64,000 nt of DNA from Proteles cristata cristata (taxonomy: Eukaryota; Chordata; Mammalia; Carnivora; Hyaenidae), in the NCBI GenBank assembly GCA_017311185.1, contig JAESUZ010001723.1, forward strand, positions 1,736,001-1,800,000, written 5' to 3'. The notes below the pieces were generated by a model that saw nothing but the letters and a program-made list of their open reading frames with translations, ran no database searches and was not told where the DNA came from. Both the position numbers and the translations under genes were made by a program. Positions 23,066 through 34,027 of this stretch are shown piece after piece; the stretch's first letter is position 1; each line of letters starts with the position of its first letter.

Positions 23066-25299
23066 CGTGGCACACCTAGGTGGGATGTGGGGGCTATCTG
23101 CGAAGACCCTATCATGTTTTCTGATCTAAGCCCAGGCCCAGGACACAGTGGGAGCTCCTGCTGTGGCCTGGTGCTCGCGTGTCATCCCTACCCCCATGCT
23201 TAGCCAGATACTCCTAAGCTATGCCCCCTCCTGGTACCCCAGCCCCCCTCCCCCCAAGCCCTGGCCTACTCCTGATGTGAACAGGCCACGAAAGTGTGGA
23301 TTCTACTGTACCCTGCCCCCTCCGGAGCCCCTGGAGACTGATGAAGGTCTCACAAGCTCCTACTCTGCCCTCCCCCATCAGCACCATATTGTCCCAGTCC
23401 TGTGGGGGGCAGGGAGGGGGAAGAGTAGAGAGCATATGCTTGGGCTCTGAACTCATTTACATAATGAGGCTGATCAGGATGAATAATTCATAAGTGCCTG
23501 GGGGTACATGGGGGAGGATGTGGAGATGGCTGGTCTCCCCACTCTGAGGCCCAGGTCACTCTGATGGGTACAGCCAGGGACCTGCTCACTTCTGACTGGG
23601 TGTCCAGGTAGAAGGGGAACAACTCTGGGACCTTGTGGGCAAGCAAAGCTGGAGAGATTATTGTCAGACATAAGGAAGAATCAGTGGCTCATCAGGTATG
23701 TCATCCTGAGGTGGGTTTCTGACCTGGGTGAAGCACCTTCCTTGCAGAGTTTCTAAAGAAAGAAGTAAGAGATCCTCTCTCTGGGGTGAGGGAAGGCTTC
23801 CTGACCAGAGCTTGGCTGGGAACAGAGACCTCGGATGACCATGTCTGGGTCCACCGGCCATCCTCTGAGAAGTATCAGGCCAAGTCTAGACCTATGGGGG
23901 CCTTTCTTAATCCATATCCACCCCTCCTGCCTCACCTCCTGACTGGGGCAAGAATGGCTTCGAGCTTTGTTAATCTCCCTGGCTGCTGCAGTTCCATGAT
24001 GGCCTCCGCCTGACTGCGTGCTGCTGTTTACTCCTGTGGTCCTTTCATACACATGAGGAAACCAAGGTCCTGAGTGACTGTCCGCTCTGGCCAGTCCCAT
24101 CCTGAAGACCTGACAGGCCAATCTTAAGAAGTAGTGGGGATAGGGAGAAGTACCAAGCTAGAGGTGCAGGCCTGGGGCCTGCCTGGAGGAGCTACTCTGA
24201 AGCAGCACCTCCCCTCAGCTGTGGATCTACATCCACAGAGAATAGGACCCTAGGACTCAGATTCCTAACCCCAAATCTCCTGCTCCCTTCCCCACTGCTG
24301 TGCGTCTCTGGACAGTCATGGTGATTCAGACTGATGGCGTCCGTGTGTCCTCACTTCTCTGGATAGCCAGGAACAGCATTTCTGAACCAGTGATGGTGCC
24401 ACAGTCCCCGCCCATCTTGTTTGTCCCTGGCCATCCCTGCACCCCGTCTGCTCAGTGCTCCCTGGGAATGTGTAATTAATATTTGCAGAGTGCCACATCT
24501 GGAGATGGCTCCTGGCAAGGACCAAAGTCTGGCCACATCAAGGGCCCCTTTCCTGAGGGACACAGCAAAGTGGAAACAGGGCCTCTTCTTAGGTGCCTTT
24601 GAGACATGCCTCCTACTGTTTCTCCAACTCTCCCCACTGGCTGGTACCACCAATTCCTGAAACTCACGCATACTCACACACTGCTTTGGGGGTGCTAGTC
24701 AAAGCTGTCATTGGCCTCCACTGGGGAGGGTCCTCTCTGGACATCTGGGCATTCAGGTGGGGTTAACAGTGTCCAGAAGCGCCCAGGAAGCTCAGAGCCC
24801 TAGAGGGAGCCGGGCAGAAAAGAAAGAAGGAAGCTGGGGTAGGGAGAGGTGTGAGGGAACAGAACAGCCCCTGGAGGGTCAGGAAAGGGGAACTTAAGTG
24901 ATTGTGACCCCCAGAACCAATGGTTGGTCCTTCTGTCAGAGCACTGTGGTTCACATGTGCCCCGAGAGGCAGGTCTGCAGCTCCTTGGCCAGGCAGAGCC
25001 CCCCCTCCAGCCTCTCCCCTCACCTTGGGGACCAGCACAGGTCAGAGTCAGGTAAGGGGTGCTGAGGGAGCCCCACCCAGGCCCTTCCACCCTCTCCTCA
25101 AGGTTTCCAGAAGCCCCAGAACCTTAATCCCAGGGACTCTGCCCTTGCTCCTCACTAAGCCGCCACCCGTCCTTTAGCCACCTCCCAGTGAGGCCCAATG
25201 GAGCCCTTCTCTCTCCTGGTGAAGATGATCAGGATGTGAGGTGCATCCGGGTGGAGGTTGGGTGGGGGGGCGCGAGTGTGCAATATGCCTCTGGGTAGG

Positions 25300-25480
25300 G
25301 ATTGCTGCCGCTCGCCTCCCTAAAAACCCACATATATTATTCTTTAATGGAAAGTTAATTGTCTTATTATTCCCTCCATATGGTCCTCTTGCTCGGCACC
25401 CAGCAGGGATGCATGGAGCTGAGGAGGGGCTCCTGGGAGGGCGTCTGAAACATGGTGAGGCTGCCACTTGAGCATAATTG
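25300..25480. promoter_or_regulatory. Candidate conserved non-coding element (AT island)
   Basis: 'aaaaacccacatatattattctttaatgg' and 'aaagttaattgtcttattattccctccatatgg' give an abrupt AT-rich block flanked by GC/CpG-bearing sequence. It contains TTAATT and CCATATGG, the latter resembling a CArG box. No repeat recognised. Confidence 0.36.
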
Positions 25481-26460
25481 GATACACAGAGGCAGATGCA
25501 TGGAAGCCTGACCAAAGCCTGCCTGGACCCCCTCTCTGTCCCCCCAGTGCAGGCTCCCCACTTCTTTCCCTTCCAGGCCTGCCCTGGAGGGGGTGCCTCT
25601 TCTGCCCCTCCCCCCACTTGAGGTCTGGGATGCTCTCTCCTGAGCACTGTGTAGGGAGACAGGGAGCCTGTGTATCCTCCTGCCTGCCCTCCCCCCACTC
25701 CTTTGTCACCTACAGGAAAAAATTCCATTTTTGAAGCTTTTCAAAAGCCATTTCATCTGTGGCAGGAACTCCTGCCTGAGGGCCAGCTAACTGGCTTGGG
25801 TCTCTGGCACCCCTTCCACACATCCTCCTATCAGAGAAGGGGTGCGGGGAGCTCAGTGTGGGGGAAGGGCTGCCCTGAGATACTTTGCCCCAGGGCCCTG
25901 GCTTACGTTGACCATCCCTTCCATGGGTACCAGCTGCTAGAGCTTCTCCCACCCCAAGGGCTCCTCCAAGGCTGCTAAGGATGGGCCAGTACCCTTCTCA
26001 GCCCCTGTCTCCTCCTAGTCCTCTTTCTACTTCCCACAGAGCATGAGGATGTTAGGTCAGAAAGGTCTCCCGGCAGGTGGAGGATACCATGACAGGAAGG
26101 CCCCCAGAAGGGCATGAGAGGGTGGTTGCCTCTGTGGCCAATTCAGAGCCTCTTGCTCCTGGAATCTTGCTGTGGGGGGGCACGTGGCTGGAGCAGGGAG
26201 CCCTGCTAGGAGGTTTCTGGCACAGCCTCAGTGAAGAGCTGCTGCCCAGGTGTCTATGGAGGTTATGGGCGTGGTGGTGGGGACAGGTCCATGGCAGACG
26301 CCTCTCTGGGTGGGATCAGCAGACCCATGGCTGGTGGTGCAGGCATGGGAGAGTGACCATCAGCTTCCAGCTTGTGTCAAGAGGTCACCGTGGGGCCACA
26401 TCCATGAGGTCAGTTCCAGAGGATAGGGACTGGCTCAGATCTGGAGAAGAGAGTCGTGCA

Positions 26461-26530
26461 TTCCTAAGGTGAGACCTGCCTGAGGTCCCACAGCTGGTAA
26501 GTGGCAGAACCAGAACTTGAGCCTGGAAGC
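26461..26530 (-). repeat. MIR relic
   Basis: 'ctgaggtcccacagctggtaagtggcagaaccag', an antisense MIR. Confidence 0.7.
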
Positions 26531-26908
26531 TGTGCCACAGGCAGCAGCCCCATGGTGAGTGGTGGTGGAAAGAGTGGAGGGGCAGGAATGGCAGGGCTGG
26601 GTCTTCCCATACTGAGGGACCCGGGGCCTTGTTGTCCTGCCCCTCTAACCCTTGCTTCCCTCATTCTGAAATAGGGATCTGATCCTCTGTTCTCATGGAA
26701 AATGAGAGGATCTTAAGGGACCAGGGACAAGTAAAGGCTGCAGACAAAGCCCTGCAAATGTGGGGGTACCTTTATGCCCCTCCCCCATCTATCAGTTGCT
26801 TCTGCTTCCAGGCATTGGTCACAGTTTAGGGAAGTTCAGATGCCCAGGGTGTCTCCTTTGCTTATCTCAGCCGAGGAATTTGGAAATCCGTTTTCTCATC
26901 CCTGCTGT

Positions 26909-27262
26909 GAGTCTCTTCTAGCTGCTGTAACAGAATACCATAGACAGGTGGCTTATACACAACAGAATTTATTTCTAATGGTTCTGGAGGCTGGGATGTC
27001 CAATATCAAGGTGTCAACAGATTTGGTGTCTGGTGAAGGCCCGCATAATGGTTCGTAGACAGCTGTCTTCTTGCCATGCCCTCACATGGTAGAAGGGTGA
27101 AGGGTCTCTCTAGGGTCCATAACAAGGACACTAATCCCATTTGCAAGGGCTTTGCCCTCATGACCTAATCACCTCCCATAGAGCCCACCTCCAGATACCA
27201 TCATGTTGGGATTAGGTTGCAACATACGAATTTTGGGGCAGTACAAATACTCAGTCTCTAGC
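26909..27262 (-). mobile_element. MaLR solitary LTR (MLT1-like), antisense
   Basis: Order of landmarks: 'agctgctgtaacagaataccatagac', 'aatttatttctaatggttctggaggctggga', 'ccctcatgacctaatcacctccc', 'gattaggttgcaacatacgaattttgggg'. This is the reverse complement of an MLT1-type LTR. No internal retroviral sequence adjoins it. Confidence 0.8.
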
Positions 27263-27718
27263 GCTGGCTGACCATGACATCTTTTGGGAACCTTGCAGGG
27301 AGAGGCACAAAAGCCACCAAGGCTTGAAGAAACAGGGCCCATGGGCCAGGGAAAGGTGAGGGGTTTCTTGGGCAAGGAACCTAGGGAGGCAGCGGCAGAG
27401 GCCATCCCTAGGGAGGCGGCCGGCAGAAGTGAAAGGAAGGTCCCCTACACCCTAGAAGAGGCCTGTGTGTCAGTTTCTCAAATCAATCAGCCATTTGGCA
27501 GCTTGTCTCCAGGCTTGGTGGACTGGGCATGGGGCTTGGCTGGCAATAGAGTAGAGGTGTAGGAAACCACTGATCTTTGGGCCGGCCCCAGGTACTGGCA
27601 CTGGGAATAGGTTAGTGGGTCAGAAAATGGTGTGGCCGAGGCCAGGGCTGAGGATCATGGGTTCTTGATCCTCAGCTCCAGGGATGTGTGGAAAATTCTC
27701 TGACGGGGTTCCTTCAGT

Positions 27719-27838
27719 TTATTTTTTTTTTGTTTTTATTTTTTAAACTTAATTATTTAAGTCATCTCTATAGCCAACATGGGGCTCAAACCCACAACTC
27801 CAGTAGCATGCTCCCCCAGCTGAGCCAGCCAGGCATGA
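27719..27838 (-). mobile_element. Older carnivore tRNA-SINE, antisense
   Basis: A T-rich start (tail), then 'acatggggctcaaacccacaactcc' and 'ctgagccagccaggca', the reverse complement of a CanSINE head. Flanks 'ggttccttcagttt' (about 27707) and 'ggtccctcagttt' (about 27839) look like a decayed target-site duplication. Confidence 0.78.
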
Positions 27839-28047
27839 GGTCCCTCAGTTTAAAGAAGAGACAATCTCAGAGGCATGGTCAGAGCCTCACCAGGCAGACA
27901 GAAGTTTTGGTTGAGAACCTGTGGCTTTGCCGCACGGACACTCCTTTTCTGAAGTGGATGCCCCACCATCCTTCCATCTCGAGAGTCTAAGATGTTTGTC
28001 TGCTAGACTTTCCTGATGCAAGACACCCTCACTCCGTCCCTGCCTCA

Positions 28048-28048
<1 letters not shown>

Positions 28049-28098
<50 letters not shown>
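28049..28098. repeat. (CA)n microsatellite, about 25 units
   Basis: Uninterrupted CA dinucleotide run with no other repeat attached, so likely length-polymorphic. Confidence 0.97.
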
Positions 28099-28103
<5 letters not shown>

Positions 28104-29854
28104 AGACTGTCCTAGTGAATACCCTGGCTCTCCCCTGGGGTCCCCAGACATGCTGGCCTTGTAGCCAGGACAGCTGGGGGTCAGCTCCGATGGGGGCCCG
28201 ATCTTTGCAGATGGTTGAGAAGAGGCCAGGGTCTGCTCTCCTCCCCGCTGGCCTCTGCAGCCACCTCTGGAGAGCAATGGGGCTGCATGTCCAGAGCAGG
28301 GAGCCAATCTGGATGGTCAAGGGTGGGAGATGGGGGATGGGGGTAGAGGGCTGAATGGGTTTCCATGCTGGGCCTCTGGGGATGGCTGACCCGATCTGCA
28401 TTCCTCCCTGCTTCCCTACCCCCATGCATTGTTGGATCAGTGGCAGCCACGGAGACACTTGCCTGAGATTTGTGGAGCCCCAAGCATTTGGCAGAGGCAG
28501 AGAAGTAATTGGTTCTGACAAACCACAGCCGGCCCCAGGGGCAACATGAGCAGCATTTACCATGACCAGGCAGGAGACTCAGGCTCAGCCTGACCTCCCT
28601 CCACCTTCTCTGAGCATAGCTTTCCTCTTCTTGTGAGCAAAGATCTAGAGTTTGGAGAAGGTTACAGAACCTTAAACCTCCTGTCTTTCACATACCTCTC
28701 TCCTATTCCCTGGGACCTGGTGGCTCTGCAGGGCGGCTGGCTGGCTACTTGTGTGTGTGGGTGGAGGCAGGGGGCAGAGCCTGGACAGACTGCTCAGCCC
28801 CCTCCTTGTCCATCCTTGGGTTCTCATGAATCAGGGAACCCCAAAGCTTGAGCATTCTGGGATCAGGGTGTGTAGTCAGGGGCTGGGCTGGGCCCCACCT
28901 AAGAGGATGTACAGTCTGGGTGGAGAAGCAGGCTGCACACACACAGGGTGCACATATACATACATGCCCCTGCAGTGTACAGATATGCATCTCTGTGCCC
29001 ACAGGCTGGCACGGAGTAGGTGTTAACTAGTAACTGTTCAATGGATAAACAAAGTGGCAGGCACCTTAGGGCTGAGAGAGAGATGTCCAGGGCTCTGACT
29101 GTCCAACAGGACCATGGGAACCATCTAGCCCCACATGGGGAAACAGACCCTGCATCAAGGTACACCTTCAGTGCCAGATGCCCCTGGAGAGGTACGCTGG
29201 TATGAGGTCTGCCAGGCTTGGTCTCCCTATGTGAGGGAATAGAGGACCCAAGAGAAGAGCCAGCTGCAAGGTGTGTTAGCACCTAGATGTCGGGCTGGGG
29301 TGGGGGATGATGGGCTGTTCCCAGAGTGACTTCAAGGCCTGGCCAAGGTGTGTGGCCTGGGCAGGGGTAGCAGAGAACCTCTGAGTTGCCCAGCCATCCC
29401 TGTGCCTGCCCCGTTTCCATTAAACATCCCAACTTCTCTCTCTAATCCACTTGCCACTGTCCTCACTTATCCCCATCCCCTCCAGGTCTCACCCAGTTTT
29501 AAACCCAACCCACAGCTCCCTCCCTCAGGAAGCCCTCCAGGTTGGGGCTGAGGCCAGTGGTGTCTGGTGTCACCACTCCCTTCTGCTTTTGCATCCTTTG
29601 GGTACACAGAGAAGACAGGAGCTGCCAGGAGCCTCTGGTCATATGGGATAGAGAGATCATGACCAGAAAGCAGGGTCATGCCCAGGCCTCCCCAGAGTCC
29701 ACCTACACAGGGCAGTCAGAACTAGAAGGCAAGCAGCCCCCTGTGGTTCTTGGTCCCTTGACTCACTGGGAGACACCTCTCTGACCTATAGACGTTTGTG
29801 TAAGGTGGAGTGTGGCTGACCGCATGTGGGAGAGGACAGGAGCATGATGCTGCG

Positions 29855-30020
29855 TGCAGGATGTGAGCATGTGTGCACAAGGAAGAGAACCTGCATGCGT
29901 GCTGCGTGGGGGGGAGGGGAGGCGAGCAGGCATGTGTGCGCATGTGCTCAGGAAAGCATGTGTGCTTCATGGGGGGTGTGACCAGGCAAGAGTGCACATG
30001 CACGTGTGTGTATGTGGCTG
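29855..30020. repeat. TG-rich imperfect repeat
   Basis: Dispersed 'gcatgtgtgc', 'gtgcacatgcacgtgtgtgtatgtg' motifs. A 197-residue plus-strand frame (29873-30466) begins here and is treated as a chance frame. Confidence 0.6.
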
Positions 30021-31049
30021 AGCTCTGTGTGGAGGTGGGAGCAGGCATGCTTATAGAGCAGGGTGGGCCTGCAAGGAGGTTGGTGCCAGGAGCTCTGTGT
30101 CACCCAAGCAGGCGAGAACTACTTAACTGGTTAATTAGTGAAGCTGAGAAATCTCAACTGTGGGTGAGGAGCTCACATTCATGTACACATGCCACGTTCC
30201 CATGCATAGGACACCTCCCCCCAAGTTACTCTGCCTGCTGCTGTGCTCAGCAGGGGGGACAAGGGGCCAGTCGACTGTGGATCTGTGTCCCCACACCCAT
30301 GTTTGCCTGCATCCTGGGATGGGTGTTGAACCAAGTGGTCCCACTTTGGAGAGCACAGGCCTGTGCAGGTAGTCCTCGTCGTCCCCAGTCCAGTGCTCAG
30401 AGAGGCTGGGTGGTGAGGCCACAGGGACTTGTTCCCATTTCACAGATGAGAGAGCTATGGATGTGAAGGGGCATGTGCAGGAGCCTCCTTCCCTGGTCTT
30501 GGGCATCCTGATGAGGGAGAGTAGCCCTTCCTGCCCTGGGCTGAAGTGTTACTTTCTGGAGGTGGCCGAACTTTGGGTGTCTGTGGGCTTAGAGCAGATC
30601 TCCAGCTTCTTGCAGCCCAGGACAGACTTACACCCACTTACACCCGCCAGGTGCCTTGTCACCAGCCAGCTTCCTGCATATGCCCTGCAGGCAGGCCCTG
30701 GACCTGATCCCCTCCCTCCCCCAGAAGCCTGCTGAACACTGCCCCTCTCCTGTCCCCCCATGCACCCCAGCTCCCACAGCCCCACGTATCTCCTCGTGTG
30801 CATGATGGTGGCTGCCCCTGTTCTGAATGCTCCACTCAAGTGCAGCTCCTGAGGCACTAATGCGGTTTGTTGGGCTTGACCCTGAGGCCCAGAGGCTCTT
30901 GGATGCCAATTCCCCAGTTTCCTACTGCCCCCAGACTCCTGGGCCCTGCTGCTGCCTGCCTCATCTTTGCGCAGGAAGACCCGGAAGCTGGGTCAAGTGG
31001 CAGCCACTTGCCTCTTGATCAGGTGTTGACGGAGGAGCCTTCATTATCC

Positions 31050-31190
31050 TCCATCTACAGGCACAGAATAAATTGGTGTGCAGTGAATTTATTCTTTTTA
31101 AAGAGGGACTTTCACACTGGGGAAAACTTTTTAAAAGAGCATTTATATAAAAAGCAATTACCATGCCAGTAATTTTTATGTATTCTCCCC
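31050..31190. promoter_or_regulatory. Candidate conserved non-coding element (AT island)
   Basis: 'cacagaataaattggtgtgcagtgaatttattctttttaaag' includes the imperfect inverted repeat gaataaatt/aatttattc. It continues 'ttaaaagagcatttatataaaaagcaattaccatgccagtaattttta'. No SINE or LINE landmarks. Confidence 0.33.
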
Positions 31191-31594
31191 CTTCCATCTC
31201 TGCCTTTGTGTTCGAACGTGACCGCCTCCTGGGCAGCTGCAGCCTACCTCCCTGGCCTCAGGCTACAGCTTCCTGCCTGCTGGAGTACCTCCTCCTCCGG
31301 GAAGGCTCCGGATGCAGGGCCCAGGCCCAGCAGGAGTGCAGGCTCCAGAGCACGGCTGGGTGGATTTATGTTCAAAACTCGGGTGCTTTGGAAATTTCCT
31401 CTTGTATGCATCTCTGTCCCAAGGTTGCTCCATTTCCAGGGCTGGGGCGGCCCTTCCCTCTTGGCAGCACTGAGCACTTAAAGGTACCTGCTTCCCAGCA
31501 GCCTCATGGCCAGTCCATAATGGGGGAGGTGGTGGTGTGGGAACAGGTATTTTCCCTCCCAAGGAGCCAGTAACGGGCACCCTGCTTCCCCAGC

Positions 31595-31655
31595 CATTAT
31601 TGCTCTCACACTCGATGCATTATGTAAATTGTCTCTGTTGCTAAGTGGTGGAGGA
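31595..31655. promoter_or_regulatory. Short candidate regulatory element
   Basis: 'ccattattgctctcacactcgatgcattatgtaaattgtctctgttgctaag' contains octamer/POU-like 'atgcattatgtaaat' and an X-box half-site-like 'gttgctaag'. Motif-level evidence only. Confidence 0.25.
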
Positions 31656-32010
31656 GCTGCTCAGGGGGAACAGAGGTCTGGTTTCTTCTGTGGGGAAGGC
31701 AGGAGACTGGCCCTGAAAACTCGCTGCTCCACATCAATGGGGGTCTGGTAGCCTTCCGGCTCAGACTAGGACCCCCAGGGCTTGCACACTGTGTCCCCCT
31801 CAGATCACAGCTTTGTGAGGTCTGTGGCTAAACCCACAGCAGATTGGGGCTCCCAGGAGGCCAGTGGGCTGTCTCATTGGACAGGGAGGTCAGACTGGGT
31901 CTTTGCCTCTCACCTCAAACTGGCTCCCAGAGTAGGTGCTTCTGCCACCTGCATGAGTCTCACCAACAGCATATATGCCCACAGAGCCTCCTTAGAAACC
32001 CTGGGCAGAG

Positions 32011-32200
32011 GGGCACCTGGGTGACCCTGTCAGTTAAGTGTCCAACTTCGGCTCAGGACATGATCTCGTGGTTCATGAGTTCCAGCCCTACAACAGGTTT
32101 CTTGTTGACAGCACAGAACCTGCTTGGGATTCTCTCTCTCCCTCTCTTTTTGCCCCTCCCCCCTCTCAAAATAAATAAATAGACTTAAAAAGAAAAAGAC
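32011..32200 (+). mobile_element. SINE A of nested stack, sense
   Basis: Starts at the 'gggcacctgggtgaccctgtc' head. The body is diverged ('gttgacagcacagaacctgcttggg') and the tail is 'caaaataaataaatagac' plus an A-rich run. Confidence 0.9.
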
Positions 32201-32621
32201 GGGGCACCTCGGTAGCTTAGTCAGTTAAGCGTCCAACTCTTGGTTTTGGCTCAGGTCATGATCTTATAGGTTCATGAGTTCAGGCCCCACATTGGGTTCT
32301 ACGGTGATATTTCAGGGATTCCGTCTCTCTCCCTCTCTCTCTGTTCTTCCCCTGCTTGTTCTCTCTTTCTTTTTTTTTTTTTAATATTTTTATTTTTTTA
32401 TTTCTAGGATAGAGAGAGACAGCGTGAACAGGGAGGGTCAGAGAGGGAGACAGACTCCCGAAATAGGCTCCAGGCTCTGAGCTGGCAGTCAGCACAGAGC
32501 CCGATGCGGGGCTCGAACCCATGAACCGCGAGATCATGACCCAAGCAAAAGTCGGACACTTAACCGACTAAGCCACCCAGGTGCCCCTTGTTCTCTCTTT
32601 CTTAAAATAAGTAAATAAACT
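32201..32621 (+). mobile_element. SINE B of nested stack, sense, split by SINE C
   Basis: Head at 32201 ('ggggcacctcggtagcttag'). The 5' part runs to 32370 and resumes at about 32603 with its tail 'aaaataagtaaataaac'. Its head abuts SINE A's A-rich tail directly. Confidence 0.88.
32371..32587 (-). mobile_element. SINE C of nested stack, antisense
   Basis: Poly(T) start, body, then the reverse complement of the head ending in 'cacccaggtgcccc' at 32587. A perfect 15-bp target-site duplication, ttgttctctctttct, lies at 32356-32370 and 32588-32602, both inside SINE B. Confidence 0.97.
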
Positions 32622-32689
32622 GGAAGGAAGGAAGGAAGGAAGGAAGGAAGGAAGGAAGGAAGGAAGGAAGGACGGAAGGAAGGAAGGAA
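32622..32689. repeat. (GGAA)n microsatellite, about 17 units
   Basis: Tetranucleotide run with one substitution (gacggaa near 32671), grown at the 3' end of the SINE B tail. Pure GGAA runs are ETS-like sequences and usually length-polymorphic. Confidence 0.95.
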
Positions 32690-33977
32690 CCCTTGGCAGA
32701 GCTGGAAAAGGTCTTGTCTACTCTTAGGGCTGGGTGAGCCACCGCCTGTCCTGGATCTCCTTTTGCATGCAGTGAGGCATGATGAGGCACATAAGGGACT
32801 TGAAGGTTCCTGGGTGGGACAAGGCCTGGTTGACAAAGGGGCTCTCCCATGGTACTCGTCTGTCTTGCAGTCTTCCTTTCTGAGACACAGACCAGGACCA
32901 GGGGTCTGGGTTCAATGTCTGGTTCTCTGTTCTCCGAGGGCTCCAGATTTCCCCCAGCCGAGCCCAGCTCTCATCTGAGCTTGTCCTTTGTATGCAGCTC
33001 CTCTGTGCAGGTCTCACACCCATCCACGCTCCCTCCCTGGGACTGAGGGGCCCCTGGAGTGGATGTTTGCCCAGTGCAAGAAGGCTGTTGAGTTGAAGGG
33101 TTGCAGGCTTTTATATTTTCCAGGAAATTACTTGAGGAGTTGGGATTCTGGGGGTAAGAGTTTGCACAGACATTTGTAGCTCACTCAGCCCCACTTCTCA
33201 GGCAGCCCCTTCCCTCCTCAGTCCTCCCCAAGCATGGCTGCCTGTGGGTCTGGATGACTCACTCAGGCACAGGTTTAAACAGAGGTCAGTGCAGAGGTAA
33301 GGAGTACACCCGTGGCTGCACCTTGTGGAAGATTACGGAGCTTCCTCCTCCCCACCTGGCACCATCCCCCACTGTGGGCTGCTTGTCCCTCAGCTTGCTT
33401 TCTGATTACCCCCAACTTTGGGGAAATGTAGACCAGGGTCACCACTACTAAGCTGGCATTTTGGCCTAAGGAGCCAGCTCTGTGTACTCAGCTGCTCAGG
33501 GAACTGAAACCTCAACCCCCTTCATTTGCAGTAGGAGTAAACAGAGGTGGTGGTGATGTCAACAGAGCGCAACATCAGCTCTGCCCTTTGGGGTTCCCTG
33601 GCTGCAGGCCAGAGGCAGGATTCAAAGTAGTCAGTCTCCTGCCCCTGACTCCTCTGCCTACGTTATTCTTTCTCCTTTCTTCCCTCTCCCACATCCCCCT
33701 CCTTTCTCCCTTCCTTAAATTTTTTTTTTCTTACTCTTACATTTCTAGATGGATTTTTCAAGTCGGGGTTTTAAAATCAGTGTCATATACGCACATCGTG
33801 TAAAGCCACAGTTTTAACAGGCATGTTGTGTTAGGAGCACAGCAGCCCCCTCCACTCCATTTCCGACTCCCCAGAGGCTGTCACTTTCTAATCTCAGAGC
33901 TCCGTATCTCTAAATGACATAGTTATGTCACTACTTCATGATTGCTCAGTTTTAGGCATTATCCATGGACACGCACT

Positions 33978-34027
33978 GGGGGAGAGGAGGACGTAGCTCG
34001 TAGGAGGGCTACGTCCTCCTCTCTCCC
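33978..34027 (+). other. Near-perfect 20-bp inverted repeat (hairpin)
   Basis: gagaggaggacgtagc (33982-33997) and its exact reverse complement gctacgtcctcctctc (34008-34023) are separated by a 10-nt loop. In RNA the stem extends by one G-U pair and three G-C pairs (to 33978/34027). No coding frame or known RNA family is attached. Confidence 0.85.

Larger units (their letters stand above)
31995..32701 (+). mobile_element. Three-layer nested SINE stack
   Basis: The outer duplication gaaaccctgggcagag (31995-32010) matches ggaacccttggcagag (32686-32701) at 14 of 16 positions. It brackets SINE A (sense, 32011-32200), SINE B (sense, from 32201 in A's tail), an antisense SINE C inside B, and a (GGAA)n tract. 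The individual layers are listed separately. Confidence 0.88.

Noticed and set aside
25174..25728. 184-residue minus-strand frame
   Set aside because: It crosses the AT-rich candidate element and has no recognisable domain. Treated as chance.
28021..28130. CRISPR-like array
   Set aside because: It is a plain CA dinucleotide run in mammalian DNA, without repeats and spacers.
29873..30466. 197-residue plus-strand frame
   Set aside because: It begins in TG-rich simple sequence, which explains the Cys/Val/His content.
33978..34027. Hairpin as a known microRNA
   Set aside because: The stem is shorter than a usual pre-miRNA and I recognise no mature miRNA sequence; left as an unexplained structure.
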